The notes: generated from the letters alone by a model not told the origin. DNA of 64,000 bases from Niastella soli (GCF_017742245.1 NZ_JAGHKO010000001.1:1579061-1643060); one strand, 5' to 3'; counted from the first letter of the stretch, positions 26,607-35,305 are shown. Translations and numbers: made by a program.

Positions 26607-27023
26607 ATGTTTAGCAATAAATTGTTGGTTGTTGTACTGGCACTGGTGCCTGCACTTACCATGGCGCAGACGGTACCTTACAAAGTGATATTTGATATTA
26701 CGAGTAGCGATTCGGCTGCTCAAAAAGCAGTGATCAGGCAAATGCGCGGTATATCACAATCGCGGCCAGACGCCCAACTGGAAGTGGCCATTTATGGCGA
26801 TGCGCTGGGAATGGCCATGAAAGACAAATCGATCATTGCCGATGCCGTTCAGGAATTGACCAGTAATAAAAAAGCAAGTTTTAAAGTTTGTGCCGCTACC
26901 ATGAAACGGAACAACATTGATAAAAGCCAGTTGTTACCCGGAGTGGATGTAGTGCCTGATGCCATTTATGAAATTGTTACCAAACAGCATGAAGGGTGGG
27001 GGTATATAAAAGTAGCTCAATAA
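26607..27023 (+). CDS. Sec-exported DsrE family protein
   Basis: 138 residues with a signal peptide (about 1-20, ending LTMAQ). The body PYKVIFDITSSD, LEVAIYGDALGMAM, FKVCAATMKRNNI and LLPGVDVVPDAIYEIVTKQHEGWGYIKV is the standard short DsrE/DsrF-like fold with one Cys near residue 97. It follows the cytochrome by 31 bases, so the two are probably co-expressed. It is the second exported DsrE-type protein of the locus. Confidence 0.88.
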   Translation: MFSNKLLVVVLALVPALTMAQTVPYKVIFDITSSDSAAQKAVIRQMRGISQSRPDAQLEVAIYGDALGMAMKDKSIIADAVQELTSNKKASFKVCAATMKRNNIDKSQLLPGVDVVPDAIYEIVTKQHEGWGYIKVAQ

Positions 27024-27057
27024 ACAGATAGCTGGTTATTGATGGTTAAGAGGCAGT

Positions 27058-27262
27058 TGTAATTTAGTTACAGGTTGCCGGTTACAAGTTACCCGGAAAA
27101 CCCTTGCATGCCATAAAACCTGTAACCGTCCCTTACAAAGCAAAAATCGTGGTAACTGATATCCGGCGGCCGGCAACCCCGCTGAGGCGGGGCAACCTGA
27201 AACCGCACCTGGCATAGCAAAAGGCAGCTCGTAACCGGTAACTGATACCGGTTAACCGGTTC
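27058..27262. repeat. Degenerate GTTAC/GGTAAC short-repeat region
   Basis: Intergenic DNA made largely of short similar words (GTTACAGG, GGTTACAAG, GGTAACTGATA twice, GTAACCGG), with a CCCCGC-TGAG-GCGGGG hairpin at 27177-27192 and the palindrome ACCGGTTAACCGGT near 27248-27261. Similar low-complexity composition recurs in other spacers of the window. Confidence 0.5.
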
Positions 27263-27267
27263 TGCCT

Positions 27268-27275
27268 TATTTTTG
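27268..27275 (+). promoter_or_regulatory. -7 promoter box for ctaA
   Basis: TATTTTTG fits TAnnTTTG. It sits 8 bases before the ATG at 27283, which would make the mRNA leaderless or nearly so. No TTG at the -33 distance. Confidence 0.35.
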
Positions 27276-27282
27276 CGCCGCA

Positions 27283-28368
27283 ATGAATACCATATCTAAT
27301 GAACAACGGGCCAACCGGGCAGTATCCAACTGGATATTTTTAGGGGTGATCATGTTATTGGTGCAGGTAGTTTTGGGGGGCGTTACCCGCCTGACCGGTT
27401 CAGGTTTATCAATTACCGAATGGGACGTAGTTACCGGCGCCCTGCCTCCGCTGAATGAACCCCAATGGCTGGAAAAGTTTGCCAAATACCAGCAATCCCC
27501 GCAATACCGGTTATTAAACTCCGATTTTACCCTCTCCGATTTCAAATTCATCTTTTTCTGGGAATGGTTCCACCGGCTTTGGGCCCGGCTGATAGCCGTG
27601 GCATTTGTAGTGGGTTTTGTATACCTGCTGGCAAAAAAGTACATAACAAAGGATATGGTGAAGCCGTTGTTGATCCTTTTTGTATTTGGCGCTTTTCAGG
27701 GCGCAATAGGCTGGATCATGGTGGCCAGCGGATTGACCGGCGATGCGGTGTATGTACGCCCAACAAAACTGGCCATGCACTTTATTTTTGCCCTTGCCTT
27801 AATTTGTTACGCATTCTGGCAGGGTCTGCAGTTAAAGGTCCCGGCCAGTAAACGCACCAATTTGCCTGCTATGCGCAAATGGTCGTGGGCGCTGATAATT
27901 ATATTATTCGTGCAATTGATCTTTGGTGCCTTAATGGCAGGTCATAAAGCCGCCACCGCAGCGCCTACCTGGCCAACCATCAACGGCAGCTGGGTGCCTT
28001 CCGGTATGTTTAAAGAAGAGCCGGTAGCCCTTAATTTTTTTGAGAACAAGATCACCATCCATTTTGTGCACCGGGGGCTGGCATACGCGTTATTAATTTT
28101 GATCATAATTTATTCTGCAAAAGTTTTCCGTATACAATCCAACAGTGAAATTTTCACCCGGGCGCGTCGTATACCCCTGATACTGGTAACACTACAGGTA
28201 TTATTAGGTATTCTGTCCCTGTTAACCAGTACCCGCATAATACCCAATCACTGGGGAACGTTTGAGTGGCTGGCACAGTTACACCAGATTACGGGAATGT
28301 TATTACTGCTGAGCATGGTTGCCCTGTTATTTCTCACCCGGCAATCATTCTTTAAGCAACCTTCATAA
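27283..28368 (+). CDS. ctaA: Haem A synthase (COX15/CtaA family)
   Basis: 361 residues, eight membrane helices. Converts haem O to haem A for cytochrome oxidases. Conserved signatures: GGVTRLTGSGLSITEW (about 31-46), FFWEWFHRLWAR (about 90-101), AMHFIFAL, ITIHFVHRGLAY and LAQLHQITGM, which supply the paired haem-ligand histidines. The size matches the alpha-proteobacterial/eukaryotic-like type 2 enzymes rather than Bacillus CtaA. No oxidase genes are adjacent. Confidence 0.93.
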   Translation: MNTISNEQRANRAVSNWIFLGVIMLLVQVVLGGVTRLTGSGLSITEWDVVTGALPPLNEPQWLEKFAKYQQSPQYRLLNSDFTLSDFKFIFFWEWFHRLWARLIAVAFVVGFVYLLAKKYITKDMVKPLLILFVFGAFQGAIGWIMVASGLTGDAVYVRPTKLAMHFIFALALICYAFWQGLQLKVPASKRTNLPAMRKWSWALIIILFVQLIFGALMAGHKAATAAPTWPTINGSWVPSGMFKEEPVALNFFENKITIHFVHRGLAYALLILIIIYSAKVFRIQSNSEIFTRARRIPLILVTLQVLLGILSLLTSTRIIPNHWGTFEWLAQLHQITGMLLLLSMVALLFLTRQSFFKQPS

Positions 28369-28464
28369 TCTTGGCACTGTCTTTTCGTTTTAATAGTATA
28401 TTGGGAATGCAGCCGGTTTAACCCGGCCGCTTACGTTTAAGACTAATTTAATGCTCGGGTTAGT

Positions 28465-30711
28465 ATGAAACTTTTTTTGAAAGGGATATATCACTCTTTT
28501 CCTGTACAGCTGGTGATGCTGCACTTTAAGAAATTTCAGGTGTTGCTGATCTTCTGGTTCGTTTTATTCAGTACGGTGAATGGTACTTTTATGAAATCAT
28601 TCGGCGCCGATTCCCTGTACCTGGCGCCCGAGTACCTGGGAAATGTGAGCATGCTGGCTGCGCTGTTTGTTGGGCTCGCCATTGGCGTATTTATAATGAG
28701 CTGGAATATTACCACTTTTATTTTGTTCAGCCGTCATTTCCGGTTTCTGGCCACCACCAGCAATCCCTTTTTAAAGTATTGCATCAACAACGTGATCATA
28801 CCCCTGGTATTTCTGCTTTTTTATTTTTTCAGGGCAGTAGCCTTCGAGCGAAACAAAGAGTTAATGACGTATGGGGAAATTACGTTGCTCGTACTGGGAT
28901 TTTTAAGCGGTTTGATCCTGATAGTGGTTATTTCTCTCTTCTATTTTTTCAGGGCCGATAAAAACATCATCCGGCGGCTTACCCCGGTGATCAGTAATCC
29001 CCAGTTATTCAAAGCCCAGTTCAAGAAGGACGAAATGAAGCTCAACAAAAGCCGGTTGATCAAAGTGGAAACCTACCTGAATGCCATGCTCAGGCCCAAA
29101 AAAGTGCGCGACGTATCACACTATAGCCGGGAATTTATTGAAACCATCTTCAGCCGGCACCACTTTGCGGCGGTAGTATCCATTTTCATCGCTTTTATCG
29201 GTCTTATTATCCTGGGCTTTTGGCTCGACAGTCCCTTGTTCCAATTACCCGCAGCCTCAGGCATTACCCTTTTCTTTGCCATTTTGATAGCGGTGTCTGG
29301 CGCCTTCTCTTATTTTTTGCAAAGCTGGAGCATTCCTTTTTTAGTAATGCTGTTTATTATAACGAACGTATTATACCGTTACGAAATAATTGACCCCAGT
29401 AATAAGGCCTATGGGTTGAATTATAAAAACAAGGACCAGCGGCCCTTATACAATTCCGAGAACCTGTTGTCGCTGTGCACACCGCAAAAGATGCAGCAGG
29501 ATAAACAGCAGTTTATCTCTATCCTGGAGAACTGGAAAAAGAAACAACCGGAAGCAAAACCCCTGATGTTTGTGATCACCACCAGTGGTGGTGGAAATCG
29601 CAGTGCCACCTATACCATGAACGTGTTGCAGCACCTGGACAGCATGACCCATGGGCAATTGATGAATAAGACCGTACTCATTACCGGTGCATCAGGTGGT
29701 ATGCTGGGCGCTACTTATTTCCGTGAGTTATGCAGGGCCAGGGCAGCCGGAAAGCCCATCAATGTGCAGAATAAAATGTACCTCAACGATATTTCAAACG
29801 ACCTGCTGAACCCGTTATTCACTTCTTTCGTGGCCCGCGACCTGGCGGCGCCTGCACAGCGTTTCAAGGTTGGTCCGTATGAGTATATTAAAGACCGGGG
29901 TTACGCTTTTGAGCAAAAGCTGAATGCCAATACAAGGGGCATGCTGAACAAGCAATTGGTGGACTGGTACGAAGATGAAAAGAATGCCCGGATACCATTG
30001 ATGTTGTTTAACTCGGTGGTTACGCGCGATGGTCGTAAAATGATCATTAGCACCCAGCCCATGAGCTTTTTAATGCGCCCGGCGTATGACACCAGCCATA
30101 TGACAGATGCAGACCCCGATGCGGTAGACTATCAGGCGTTATTTGCCAAGCAGGACCCATTGAACCTGCGCATGCTCACCGCCCTGCGCATGAATGCCAC
30201 ATTCCCTTATGTACTGCCCAATGTCTGGTTGCCCAGCGACCCGGTAGTGGATGTAATGGATGCCGGCATTCGCGATAATTATGGCCAGGAAACTGCCCTG
30301 CGCTTTATTCACGTATTTCAGCAATGGATACGGGAAAATACGTCTGGTGTGGTGCTCATTCATATTCGTGACCGCCAAACCGGGGGCTGGGAGCATCCGT
30401 ATGAAGCCACCAATATTACAGAACTGGCCACCAAACCCATGTTGTTGCTGGAATACAACTGGTACAAAATGCAGGAGTATAGCCAGAATGATCTAATGGG
30501 ACTGGCCCAGTCAATGATGGGGAATTATTTTTACAATGTCACTTTTGTTTACGTGCCTGAAAAAAGTGAAGCACGGGCCGCTTTGAATTTCCATCTTACC
30601 AAAAGTGAAAAAAAGGACATCGCCAGCGCGTTAAGCAGTCCCGGCAACCAACAGGCCTTCATCCGGTTCAACCAGCTGCTACAAACAGCCCATTCGCTTA
30701 CTATACAGTAG
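28465..30711 (+). CDS. Patatin-like phospholipase with N-terminal membrane domain
   Basis: 748 residues. The first 340 contain about six or seven hydrophobic segments; the rest is a patatin fold. Signatures: oxyanion-hole TTSGGGNRSATYTMNVLQHL near 371-390, nucleophile elbow GASGG near 411-415 and the second dyad residue in DAG near 596 (usually DGG or DGA). It probably hydrolyses acyl lipids at the inner membrane. The membrane domain is longer than in most patatins. Its 3' end overlaps by 11 bases the end of the convergent lipid kinase gene. Confidence 0.88.
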   Translation: MKLFLKGIYHSFPVQLVMLHFKKFQVLLIFWFVLFSTVNGTFMKSFGADSLYLAPEYLGNVSMLAALFVGLAIGVFIMSWNITTFILFSRHFRFLATTSNPFLKYCINNVIIPLVFLLFYFFRAVAFERNKELMTYGEITLLVLGFLSGLILIVVISLFYFFRADKNIIRRLTPVISNPQLFKAQFKKDEMKLNKSRLIKVETYLNAMLRPKKVRDVSHYSREFIETIFSRHHFAAVVSIFIAFIGLIILGFWLDSPLFQLPAASGITLFFAILIAVSGAFSYFLQSWSIPFLVMLFIITNVLYRYEIIDPSNKAYGLNYKNKDQRPLYNSENLLSLCTPQKMQQDKQQFISILENWKKKQPEAKPLMFVITTSGGGNRSATYTMNVLQHLDSMTHGQLMNKTVLITGASGGMLGATYFRELCRARAAGKPINVQNKMYLNDISNDLLNPLFTSFVARDLAAPAQRFKVGPYEYIKDRGYAFEQKLNANTRGMLNKQLVDWYEDEKNARIPLMLFNSVVTRDGRKMIISTQPMSFLMRPAYDTSHMTDADPDAVDYQALFAKQDPLNLRMLTALRMNATFPYVLPNVWLPSDPVVDVMDAGIRDNYGQETALRFIHVFQQWIRENTSGVVLIHIRDRQTGGWEHPYEATNITELATKPMLLLEYNWYKMQEYSQNDLMGLAQSMMGNYFYNVTFVYVPEKSEARAALNFHLTKSEKKDIASALSSPGNQQAFIRFNQLLQTAHSLTIQ

Positions 30712-31603
30712 CCGCGTGTATCAATTTAAAAAAGCGCGGTAACACTTTTATATGCAAATGCCGCTGGCATTCCCACGGTTCCCCGTCAATATGTATGGGG
30801 GCTTCCGCCGGGTTGCTGATAACCAATTCATCGGTTTGAAAATAGATCACAGGCGAGTTCATGGAGTTTTCTATCCGTCTTATCCGGCCTGTAAGTACCT
30901 GCCGCATAACTGCTAACAACAAAAAAGGCTTGGCTATTTTCTTTACTATCACTACATCCAGCAAACCATCGCTCAAAACAGCCTGAGGTGCTATAGTGAA
31001 GTTATTGCCAAACTGATTGCTGTTGGCAATACTCAGAAAGAAGGCTTCTGTACTGAATTCCAGTTTATTGACATTTATCCGGAAGGGATATGGCTTGGCG
31101 CTGAAAAAATGGCGGGTAGTTAATAATACATAAGTGCCCAAACCTCTTTTAGGCTGGTCGGCAAATTCGTGCGCTACCTGGGCATCAAACCCCAGACCGC
31201 ACAGCATACAGGCGAAATGCTCGTTTACCATAAACCCATCGGTTAAAATAGCCTTACCGGTAAAAACGATCTCCAGGGCTTTTGCGCTGGCCTTGGGAAT
31301 GCCAGCCGCCAGGGCCAGCCCATTGCCTGAGCCCATGGGAATAATACCAAACTGTACATTGGTGTGCGCCAATGCTTTCACTACCTGGTTCACTGTTCCA
31401 TCGCCCCCACAAATAACCACATCAGTAACCTGCTCCTTTTCTATTTTTTGTTGCACAAAATCATAGTTGGCATCGGCCGTTGTGGGCAGTATTTCAAATG
31501 GTATCTGACGTTTTTGGGTTTCTCGGGCAATCAACTCTTTTAAAGAAGATTTTCCTTTGGTACCGGAAATTGGGTTAATAAGATATATGATCTTTCGCTG
31601 CAT
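30701..31603 (-). CDS. Diacylglycerol/lipid kinase family protein
   Basis: 300 residues of the DAGK_cat/YegS group, which phosphorylates diacylglycerol or sphingoid lipids using ATP. Motifs: NPISGTKGKSSL (11-22), CGGDGTVNQVVKAL (63-76) and IIPMGSGNGLA (86-96). The C-terminal beta-sandwich includes LSDGLLDVVIV. It is convergent with the patatin gene, and the two lipid-acting enzymes may be functionally related, though they are not co-transcribed. Confidence 0.93.
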   Translation of the reverse strand: MQRKIIYLINPISGTKGKSSLKELIARETQKRQIPFEILPTTADANYDFVQQKIEKEQVTDVVICGGDGTVNQVVKALAHTNVQFGIIPMGSGNGLALAAGIPKASAKALEIVFTGKAILTDGFMVNEHFACMLCGLGFDAQVAHEFADQPKRGLGTYVLLTTRHFFSAKPYPFRINVNKLEFSTEAFFLSIANSNQFGNNFTIAPQAVLSDGLLDVVIVKKIAKPFLLLAVMRQVLTGRIRRIENSMNSPVIYFQTDELVISNPAEAPIHIDGEPWECQRHLHIKVLPRFFKLIHAATV

Positions 31604-31622
31604 GTTATCGGGTTACAAAGGG

Positions 31623-31630
31623 CAAAGATA
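31623..31630 (-). promoter_or_regulatory. -7 promoter box for the lipid kinase gene
   Basis: The minus strand reads TATCTTTG, a match to TAnnTTTG, placing the transcript start about 13 nt before the ATG at 31603. The -33 element is weak. Confidence 0.45.
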
Positions 31631-31844
31631 ATAGCCCTGATGTTCATGATAGGTTAACTTTCTTCTTTTTGCTGACAAACCTCCATTTTCGACAAACAGC
31701 CGTTTTACCAGCCAAACGCCGCAATTGCCTTTTTTCAAACGCTTGCCGAAAAGCTGCCAGGTTCATCTAATTTAAAAAATACATGGTCAATAAATAAGTT
31801 GCTTTGTTATGTAGAACGCCAATCTTATAACAAATAATATAGTC

Positions 31845-32357
31845 ATGAAAAATGTTCTTGTAACAACCAGCATCGCGGTGGTCCTGATAATCGGGTCTGC
31901 AACCGCCCAACAAGTAAATCGCCCTATAGTAGCAGAAGGGATGCAATCGTTGCAAATGAATACCCGTAACGTCAGCAAAGTGCATGTACGGGCCATGCGC
32001 GATTTCTTAAAACGCGATAAAACAGTTGCTAATGTTGATTGGATGATTGTTGAGACCGGCTATGTAGCAAAGTATACCGATGCGAACAATAGTAATTGCA
32101 GAACAGTATACAACAACAGAGGGGATTTTGTTTATACAATCAGGCAGTATTATGAAAATAAACTGCCGCGTGACATCAGGGGAATGGTAAAAAGCGTGTA
32201 TTATGACTATGCCATTACCCTGGTAGAACAAATTGAGGAAACACGAAAACCGCTTGTGTATGTGGTGCACCTGGAAGATGCCACTACCTTTATGAACGTT
32301 CGCGTAAGTGAAAAGGAAATGGAAATAATGGCAGAATATATAAAAAGCACGCTCTGA
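31845..32357 (+). CDS. Secreted PepSY/BLIP-like small protein, paralogue 1
   Basis: 170 residues with a signal peptide (about 1-22, ending GSATAQ). The body VHVRAMRDFLKRDKTVANVDWMIVETGYVAKY, YNNRGDFVYTIRQYYENKLPRDIRGMVKSVYYDY and EQIEE resembles the putative beta-lactamase-inhibitor-like PepSY family of Bacteroidota, where short domains bind in the periplasm. Function unknown. It shares RAMR, a YYEN or YYEE element, the P-R-D/N-I-R core and YYDY with the protein at 33431-33937, so the two are paralogues. Confidence 0.75.
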   Translation: MKNVLVTTSIAVVLIIGSATAQQVNRPIVAEGMQSLQMNTRNVSKVHVRAMRDFLKRDKTVANVDWMIVETGYVAKYTDANNSNCRTVYNNRGDFVYTIRQYYENKLPRDIRGMVKSVYYDYAITLVEQIEETRKPLVYVVHLEDATTFMNVRVSEKEMEIMAEYIKSTL

Positions 32358-32398
32358 TCGAATAGGCAGAAGAGTGTAGGGATCAGTTATCTATAGGC

Positions 32399-32434
32399 AG
32401 AAGCCCCAACGGAACCGTAGGGGCTTCTTGTTTT
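32399..32434 (+). terminator. Terminator of the PepSY-like gene
   Basis: AGAAGCCCC pairs with GGGGCTTCT; an inner ACGG-AA-CCGT extends the stem. A T-rich tail follows on the plus strand. Confidence 0.85.
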
Positions 32435-32444
32435 GTGTCCTCAC

Positions 32445-32951
32445 TTAACTAAATCTTACCGCCCAGGCTGGCCAGTAGTCCCGTTCTGAATTCCAGGTAG
32501 TGCTTCTACCATTCAATTGTAATGCAGACAGCGCACGCCCTTTCGGTAATTGTTGCGACATATAAAAAATGCTGAGGTTGGCATGGGCATAATTCTTATC
32601 CAGTTGTAATAACTCCTTTACTGGTATCCGCATTCCCGCACGGCCATCTCCATCGGCAAATTTCCATTCCCTTATTATAGTTCCTTTCTCATCTTTAATA
32701 GCTATTGATCTTCCCTTCCCGGGTTGTCCGCAATGATGATAATAAATAACCAGCTCATCATTGATGTTGCTTTTATCGAGTTGTAAGCTTTGTAAGGTAA
32801 ACGGTTTATAAACTGCCTGTTGTAGTATCAGTTTGTTATTGAGATAGATCTCGAAAACTTCCCCGCCTGCTTTTGAAGTGAAAGCCTGCAGCAATAAAAT
32901 GATAATTATAAGAACCACTGCCCATGCGGGTTTAAATAATTGGCGAAGCAT
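32445..32951 (-). CDS. Exported hypothetical protein
   Basis: 168 residues with an N-terminal signal or anchor (about 8-25). The remainder is beta-rich: GGEVFEIYLNNKLILQQAV, LVIYYHHCGQPGKGRSIAIKDEKG and REWKFADGDG. No family is recognised with certainty. It lies inverted between the two PepSY-like paralogues and ends close to the terminator of the first. Confidence 0.7.
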   Translation of the reverse strand: MLRQLFKPAWAVVLIIIILLLQAFTSKAGGEVFEIYLNNKLILQQAVYKPFTLQSLQLDKSNINDELVIYYHHCGQPGKGRSIAIKDEKGTIIREWKFADGDGRAGMRIPVKELLQLDKNYAHANLSIFYMSQQLPKGRALSALQLNGRSTTWNSERDYWPAWAVRFS

Positions 32952-33430
32952 AAGATGAAAATTTTTAGGTTAATTAATTGTTGCCTTATTTTCTTATATC
33001 AAAGCAAGCCAATATAGCCGGAGGTACAGCATATGTTTGACGAGGAGAAGAGAATCCTTGATATAATGTATGTTTTTGAAAGAAAGCTGTAACATACTTC
33101 TTCGCTGCAGCGTCCTATTGCCAAATAGTATGATCAATGGTGCCATTCAATGTAGTAAGTGTTTTGATTACATATTTTATAGGTGCCCATTGCTTTTCCA
33201 TAATTCCCAATTAACATAACCTTAACCGCAAATAAGTAACCCGGTGAAACATTTCGCAAATACTGTGCAGGAGCGGTTCTCCGGCGATGAACCTTGTCGT
33301 ATTAACATTTAAACTATTCAAGGGTAAAAAGCTAGCTTATCATGTGCAGGGCAACAATACCATTTTAAAACAACTGCTTATGTAAGCAAATAAATTGCAT
33401 TGGATTGTTTAACCCAAATAAAGTATAGCG
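32952..33430. other. Gene-free spacer upstream of PepSY-like paralogue 2
   Basis: Stop-rich in all frames. It should contain the divergent promoters of the flanking genes, but no confident TAnnTTTG box, hairpin or repeat was found. Confidence 0.4.
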
Positions 33431-33937
33431 ATGAAAAAATTAATTATGGCCACCAGCCTTGCTGTTGTGGCGCTAACAGGGTGTGCATACTCCCAACAAA
33501 CAACACATTCATTGGCAGCCGCCAACGTAAATGACTATAAGTCGAAAGACCACTATCTGAATGATATTAATGTGCGTGCCATGCGTCATTTTGTAGACCG
33601 GTTTGGCGATGTTACTGATGTTGCATGGCATAGAAGTAATAATAGTTTTGTTGCGGTGTTTTCCAGCGATAGTATACAGCATCGCGTTATATATACGCAG
33701 CGCGGCGATTTAAGTTACATTATGAAGTATTATGAGGAAAATCGCATGCCACGCAATATACGCGCTCAGGTAAAAAGCACTTACTATGATTACAAGATCT
33801 ATGTTATTCAGGAAATTGAGGTCCCCGGTCATCCTGATGTTTACATTGTAAATCTGCAAGGCGATACCGAATGGAAAAAAGTAAGATTATGTCAGGGCGA
33901 AATGGAAGTAATGGAAGAATTTAAAAAAGGGAAATAA
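33431..33937 (+). CDS. Secreted PepSY/BLIP-like small protein, paralogue 2
   Basis: 168 residues, signal peptide about 1-21 (a Cys at residue 18 could be a lipidation site in LTGCAYSQ). Shares INVRAMRHFVDRFGDVTDVAWHR, TQRGDLSYIMKYYEE and YYDYKIYVIQEIE with paralogue 1 at equivalent positions. Probably arose by duplication followed by divergence. Function unknown. Confidence 0.75.
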   Translation: MKKLIMATSLAVVALTGCAYSQQTTHSLAAANVNDYKSKDHYLNDINVRAMRHFVDRFGDVTDVAWHRSNNSFVAVFSSDSIQHRVIYTQRGDLSYIMKYYEENRMPRNIRAQVKSTYYDYKIYVIQEIEVPGHPDVYIVNLQGDTEWKKVRLCQGEMEVMEEFKKGK

Positions 33938-34067
33938 GCGTGTACAACTGCTAAAGCATTGTTAATGCAGATTCAATACAGGTTTTGGGCTTTAACATAC
34001 CCTTTGTAAACGACGTATTCTGTTTTCCATCTATTACAGTATAAAAACAAAATGGAGGAAACAGATT

Positions 34068-34526
34068 ATGAAAAAGATTTTTACACTCGCAGCCATCCTG
34101 TTCAGCATTACAACCTTTGCAGCTCCTGGTCCTAATGATAGCAAAGTAGCCATCCGCAGTAATAGCAACGCTTATATACAGGTGTTTATTGACGGTAGAC
34201 AATATAATGTCAATCAAAACGGGTTTGCCTTTGATAACATCAGGTCTGGTCGTCACCAGATAGAAGTATATAAAATTGATAATTACGGCCGATTCAGGAG
34301 ACGTCCACAAAGAGTATACAGTAATGTGACCTTTGTTAAACCCTGGGAAATGCTGAACATCAACATCGATCGTTATGAATGTGTAAATGTTCAAACCCGT
34401 TTAGATCGCGACGACTACCGGGGAGGACATAATGGTGGTGGATACGACAGCCGTGGCAATGACAGAGATTATGGCCGTGACCGTGGTCACGTGTATAACG
34501 ATCGCGACGATCACGACAGACACTAA
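34068..34526 (+). CDS. Secreted protein with Asp/Arg/Gly/His-rich tail, tandem paralogue A
   Basis: 152 residues: signal peptide (1-18, MKKIFTLAAILFSITTFA), a folded part of about 95 residues (VFIDGRQYNV, FAFDNIRSGRHQIEVYKI, INIDRYE) and a low-complexity charged tail (from about 108) rich in D, R, G, H. The core looks like a PEGA/DUF4397-like beta-sandwich, but no family is assigned. An unusually strong ribosome-binding site, GGAGG, lies 12 bases before the ATG. The gene and its leader are duplicated at 34711. Confidence 0.75.
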   Translation: MKKIFTLAAILFSITTFAAPGPNDSKVAIRSNSNAYIQVFIDGRQYNVNQNGFAFDNIRSGRHQIEVYKIDNYGRFRRRPQRVYSNVTFVKPWEMLNINIDRYECVNVQTRLDRDDYRGGHNGGGYDSRGNDRDYGRDRGHVYNDRDDHDRH

Positions 34527-34549
34527 ACACTATAACCAGATATATAACG

Positions 34550-34577
34550 GCCCCCGACATGTCGGGGGCTTTTTCTT
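34550..34577 (+). terminator. Terminator of tandem paralogue A
   Basis: A perfect 20-base palindrome, GCCCCCGACA with TGTCGGGGGC (34550-34569), followed by a T-rich tail. Confidence 0.92.
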
Positions 34578-34710
34578 TTATAGTAAACAAACGGTGAACG
34601 CTAAGTAAGAACAGAGAACAAAGAACAGTAAACCCTTTAACATTCCTTTTGTAAACGACGGGTATTCAAAACCATCTATTATACAAACAAACAATTGGAG
34701 GAAACAGTAT

Positions 34711-35151
34711 ATGAAACAGATTTTTACCTTTATCGCTGTATTGTTTAGTATTAGCACTTTTGCTGCTCCTGGTCCTAAAACTTCTAAAATTTCAATATCA
34801 AACAGTAACCGTACTGAAACCCAGGTGAGGATTGACGGCGTGACTTATAACCTGAATAATACTTTTGTAATGGATAACATTCGTTCAGGTAACCACACCA
34901 TCAGTATTATTCAATTGGAAAAATTTGGGTTTAGAAAAATACAAAAGACCATCTACAACAGCACTATGTCAGTAGCTCCTGGTCAAATGGTCAATATCGA
35001 CATTAATCGTAATGGTCAGGTAGTAGTTAAAACTGCTAGCAACGTTAACTCGCCATTCGACAGAAACGATCGTAACGATCATTATAATGACAACAAAGGA
35101 TACAACGACCACGATAATAGAAATAACAACAACAATTACGGAAGACACTAA
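34711..35151 (+). CDS. Secreted protein with Asn/Asp/His-rich tail, tandem paralogue B
   Basis: 146 residues, clearly homologous to paralogue A: signal peptide MKQIFTFIAVLFSISTFAAPGP, VRIDGVTYNL, FVMDNIRSGNHTI and VNIDINRNG align in order. Its tail is rich in N, D, H rather than D, R, G. The leader repeats that of copy A (CTTTAACAT, TTTGTAAACGACG, CCATCTATTA, GGAGGAAACAG), so promoter, leader and gene were duplicated together. Such H/D/N-rich tails may bind metal or water; function unknown. Confidence 0.75.
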   Translation: MKQIFTFIAVLFSISTFAAPGPKTSKISISNSNRTETQVRIDGVTYNLNNTFVMDNIRSGNHTISIIQLEKFGFRKIQKTIYNSTMSVAPGQMVNIDINRNGQVVVKTASNVNSPFDRNDRNDHYNDNKGYNDHDNRNNNNNYGRH

Positions 35152-35169
35152 TTAGGGTGAATAAGCAAT

Positions 35170-35206
35170 AAAAAGAGGCTGTCCCGTGGGACAGCCTCTT
35201 TTTATT
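35170..35206. terminator. Bidirectional terminator
   Basis: AAAAAGAGGCTGTCCC pairs perfectly with GGGACAGCCTCTTTTT. Serves paralogue B (+) and possibly the alpha/beta hydrolase gene (-). Confidence 0.92.
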
Positions 35207-35228
35207 TGGATAGTTGTTAATCGGCAAT

Positions 35229-35293
35229 CAACGTCGTTTAGTTAATGATTGTTGTAAGGAATTCTCCCGCTTTGCGGGAGGTAGGGGTGGGTT
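35229..35293 (+). repeat. REP-like element, copy A
   Basis: Begins CAACGTCGTTTAGTTAATG, contains a perfect hairpin CTCCCGC-TTT-GCGGGAG (35264-35280) and ends GTAGGGGTGGGTT. A second copy with the same order of parts is at 48023-48084. Confidence 0.75.
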
Positions 35294-35305
35294 CTTTGCC
35301 CTCTG

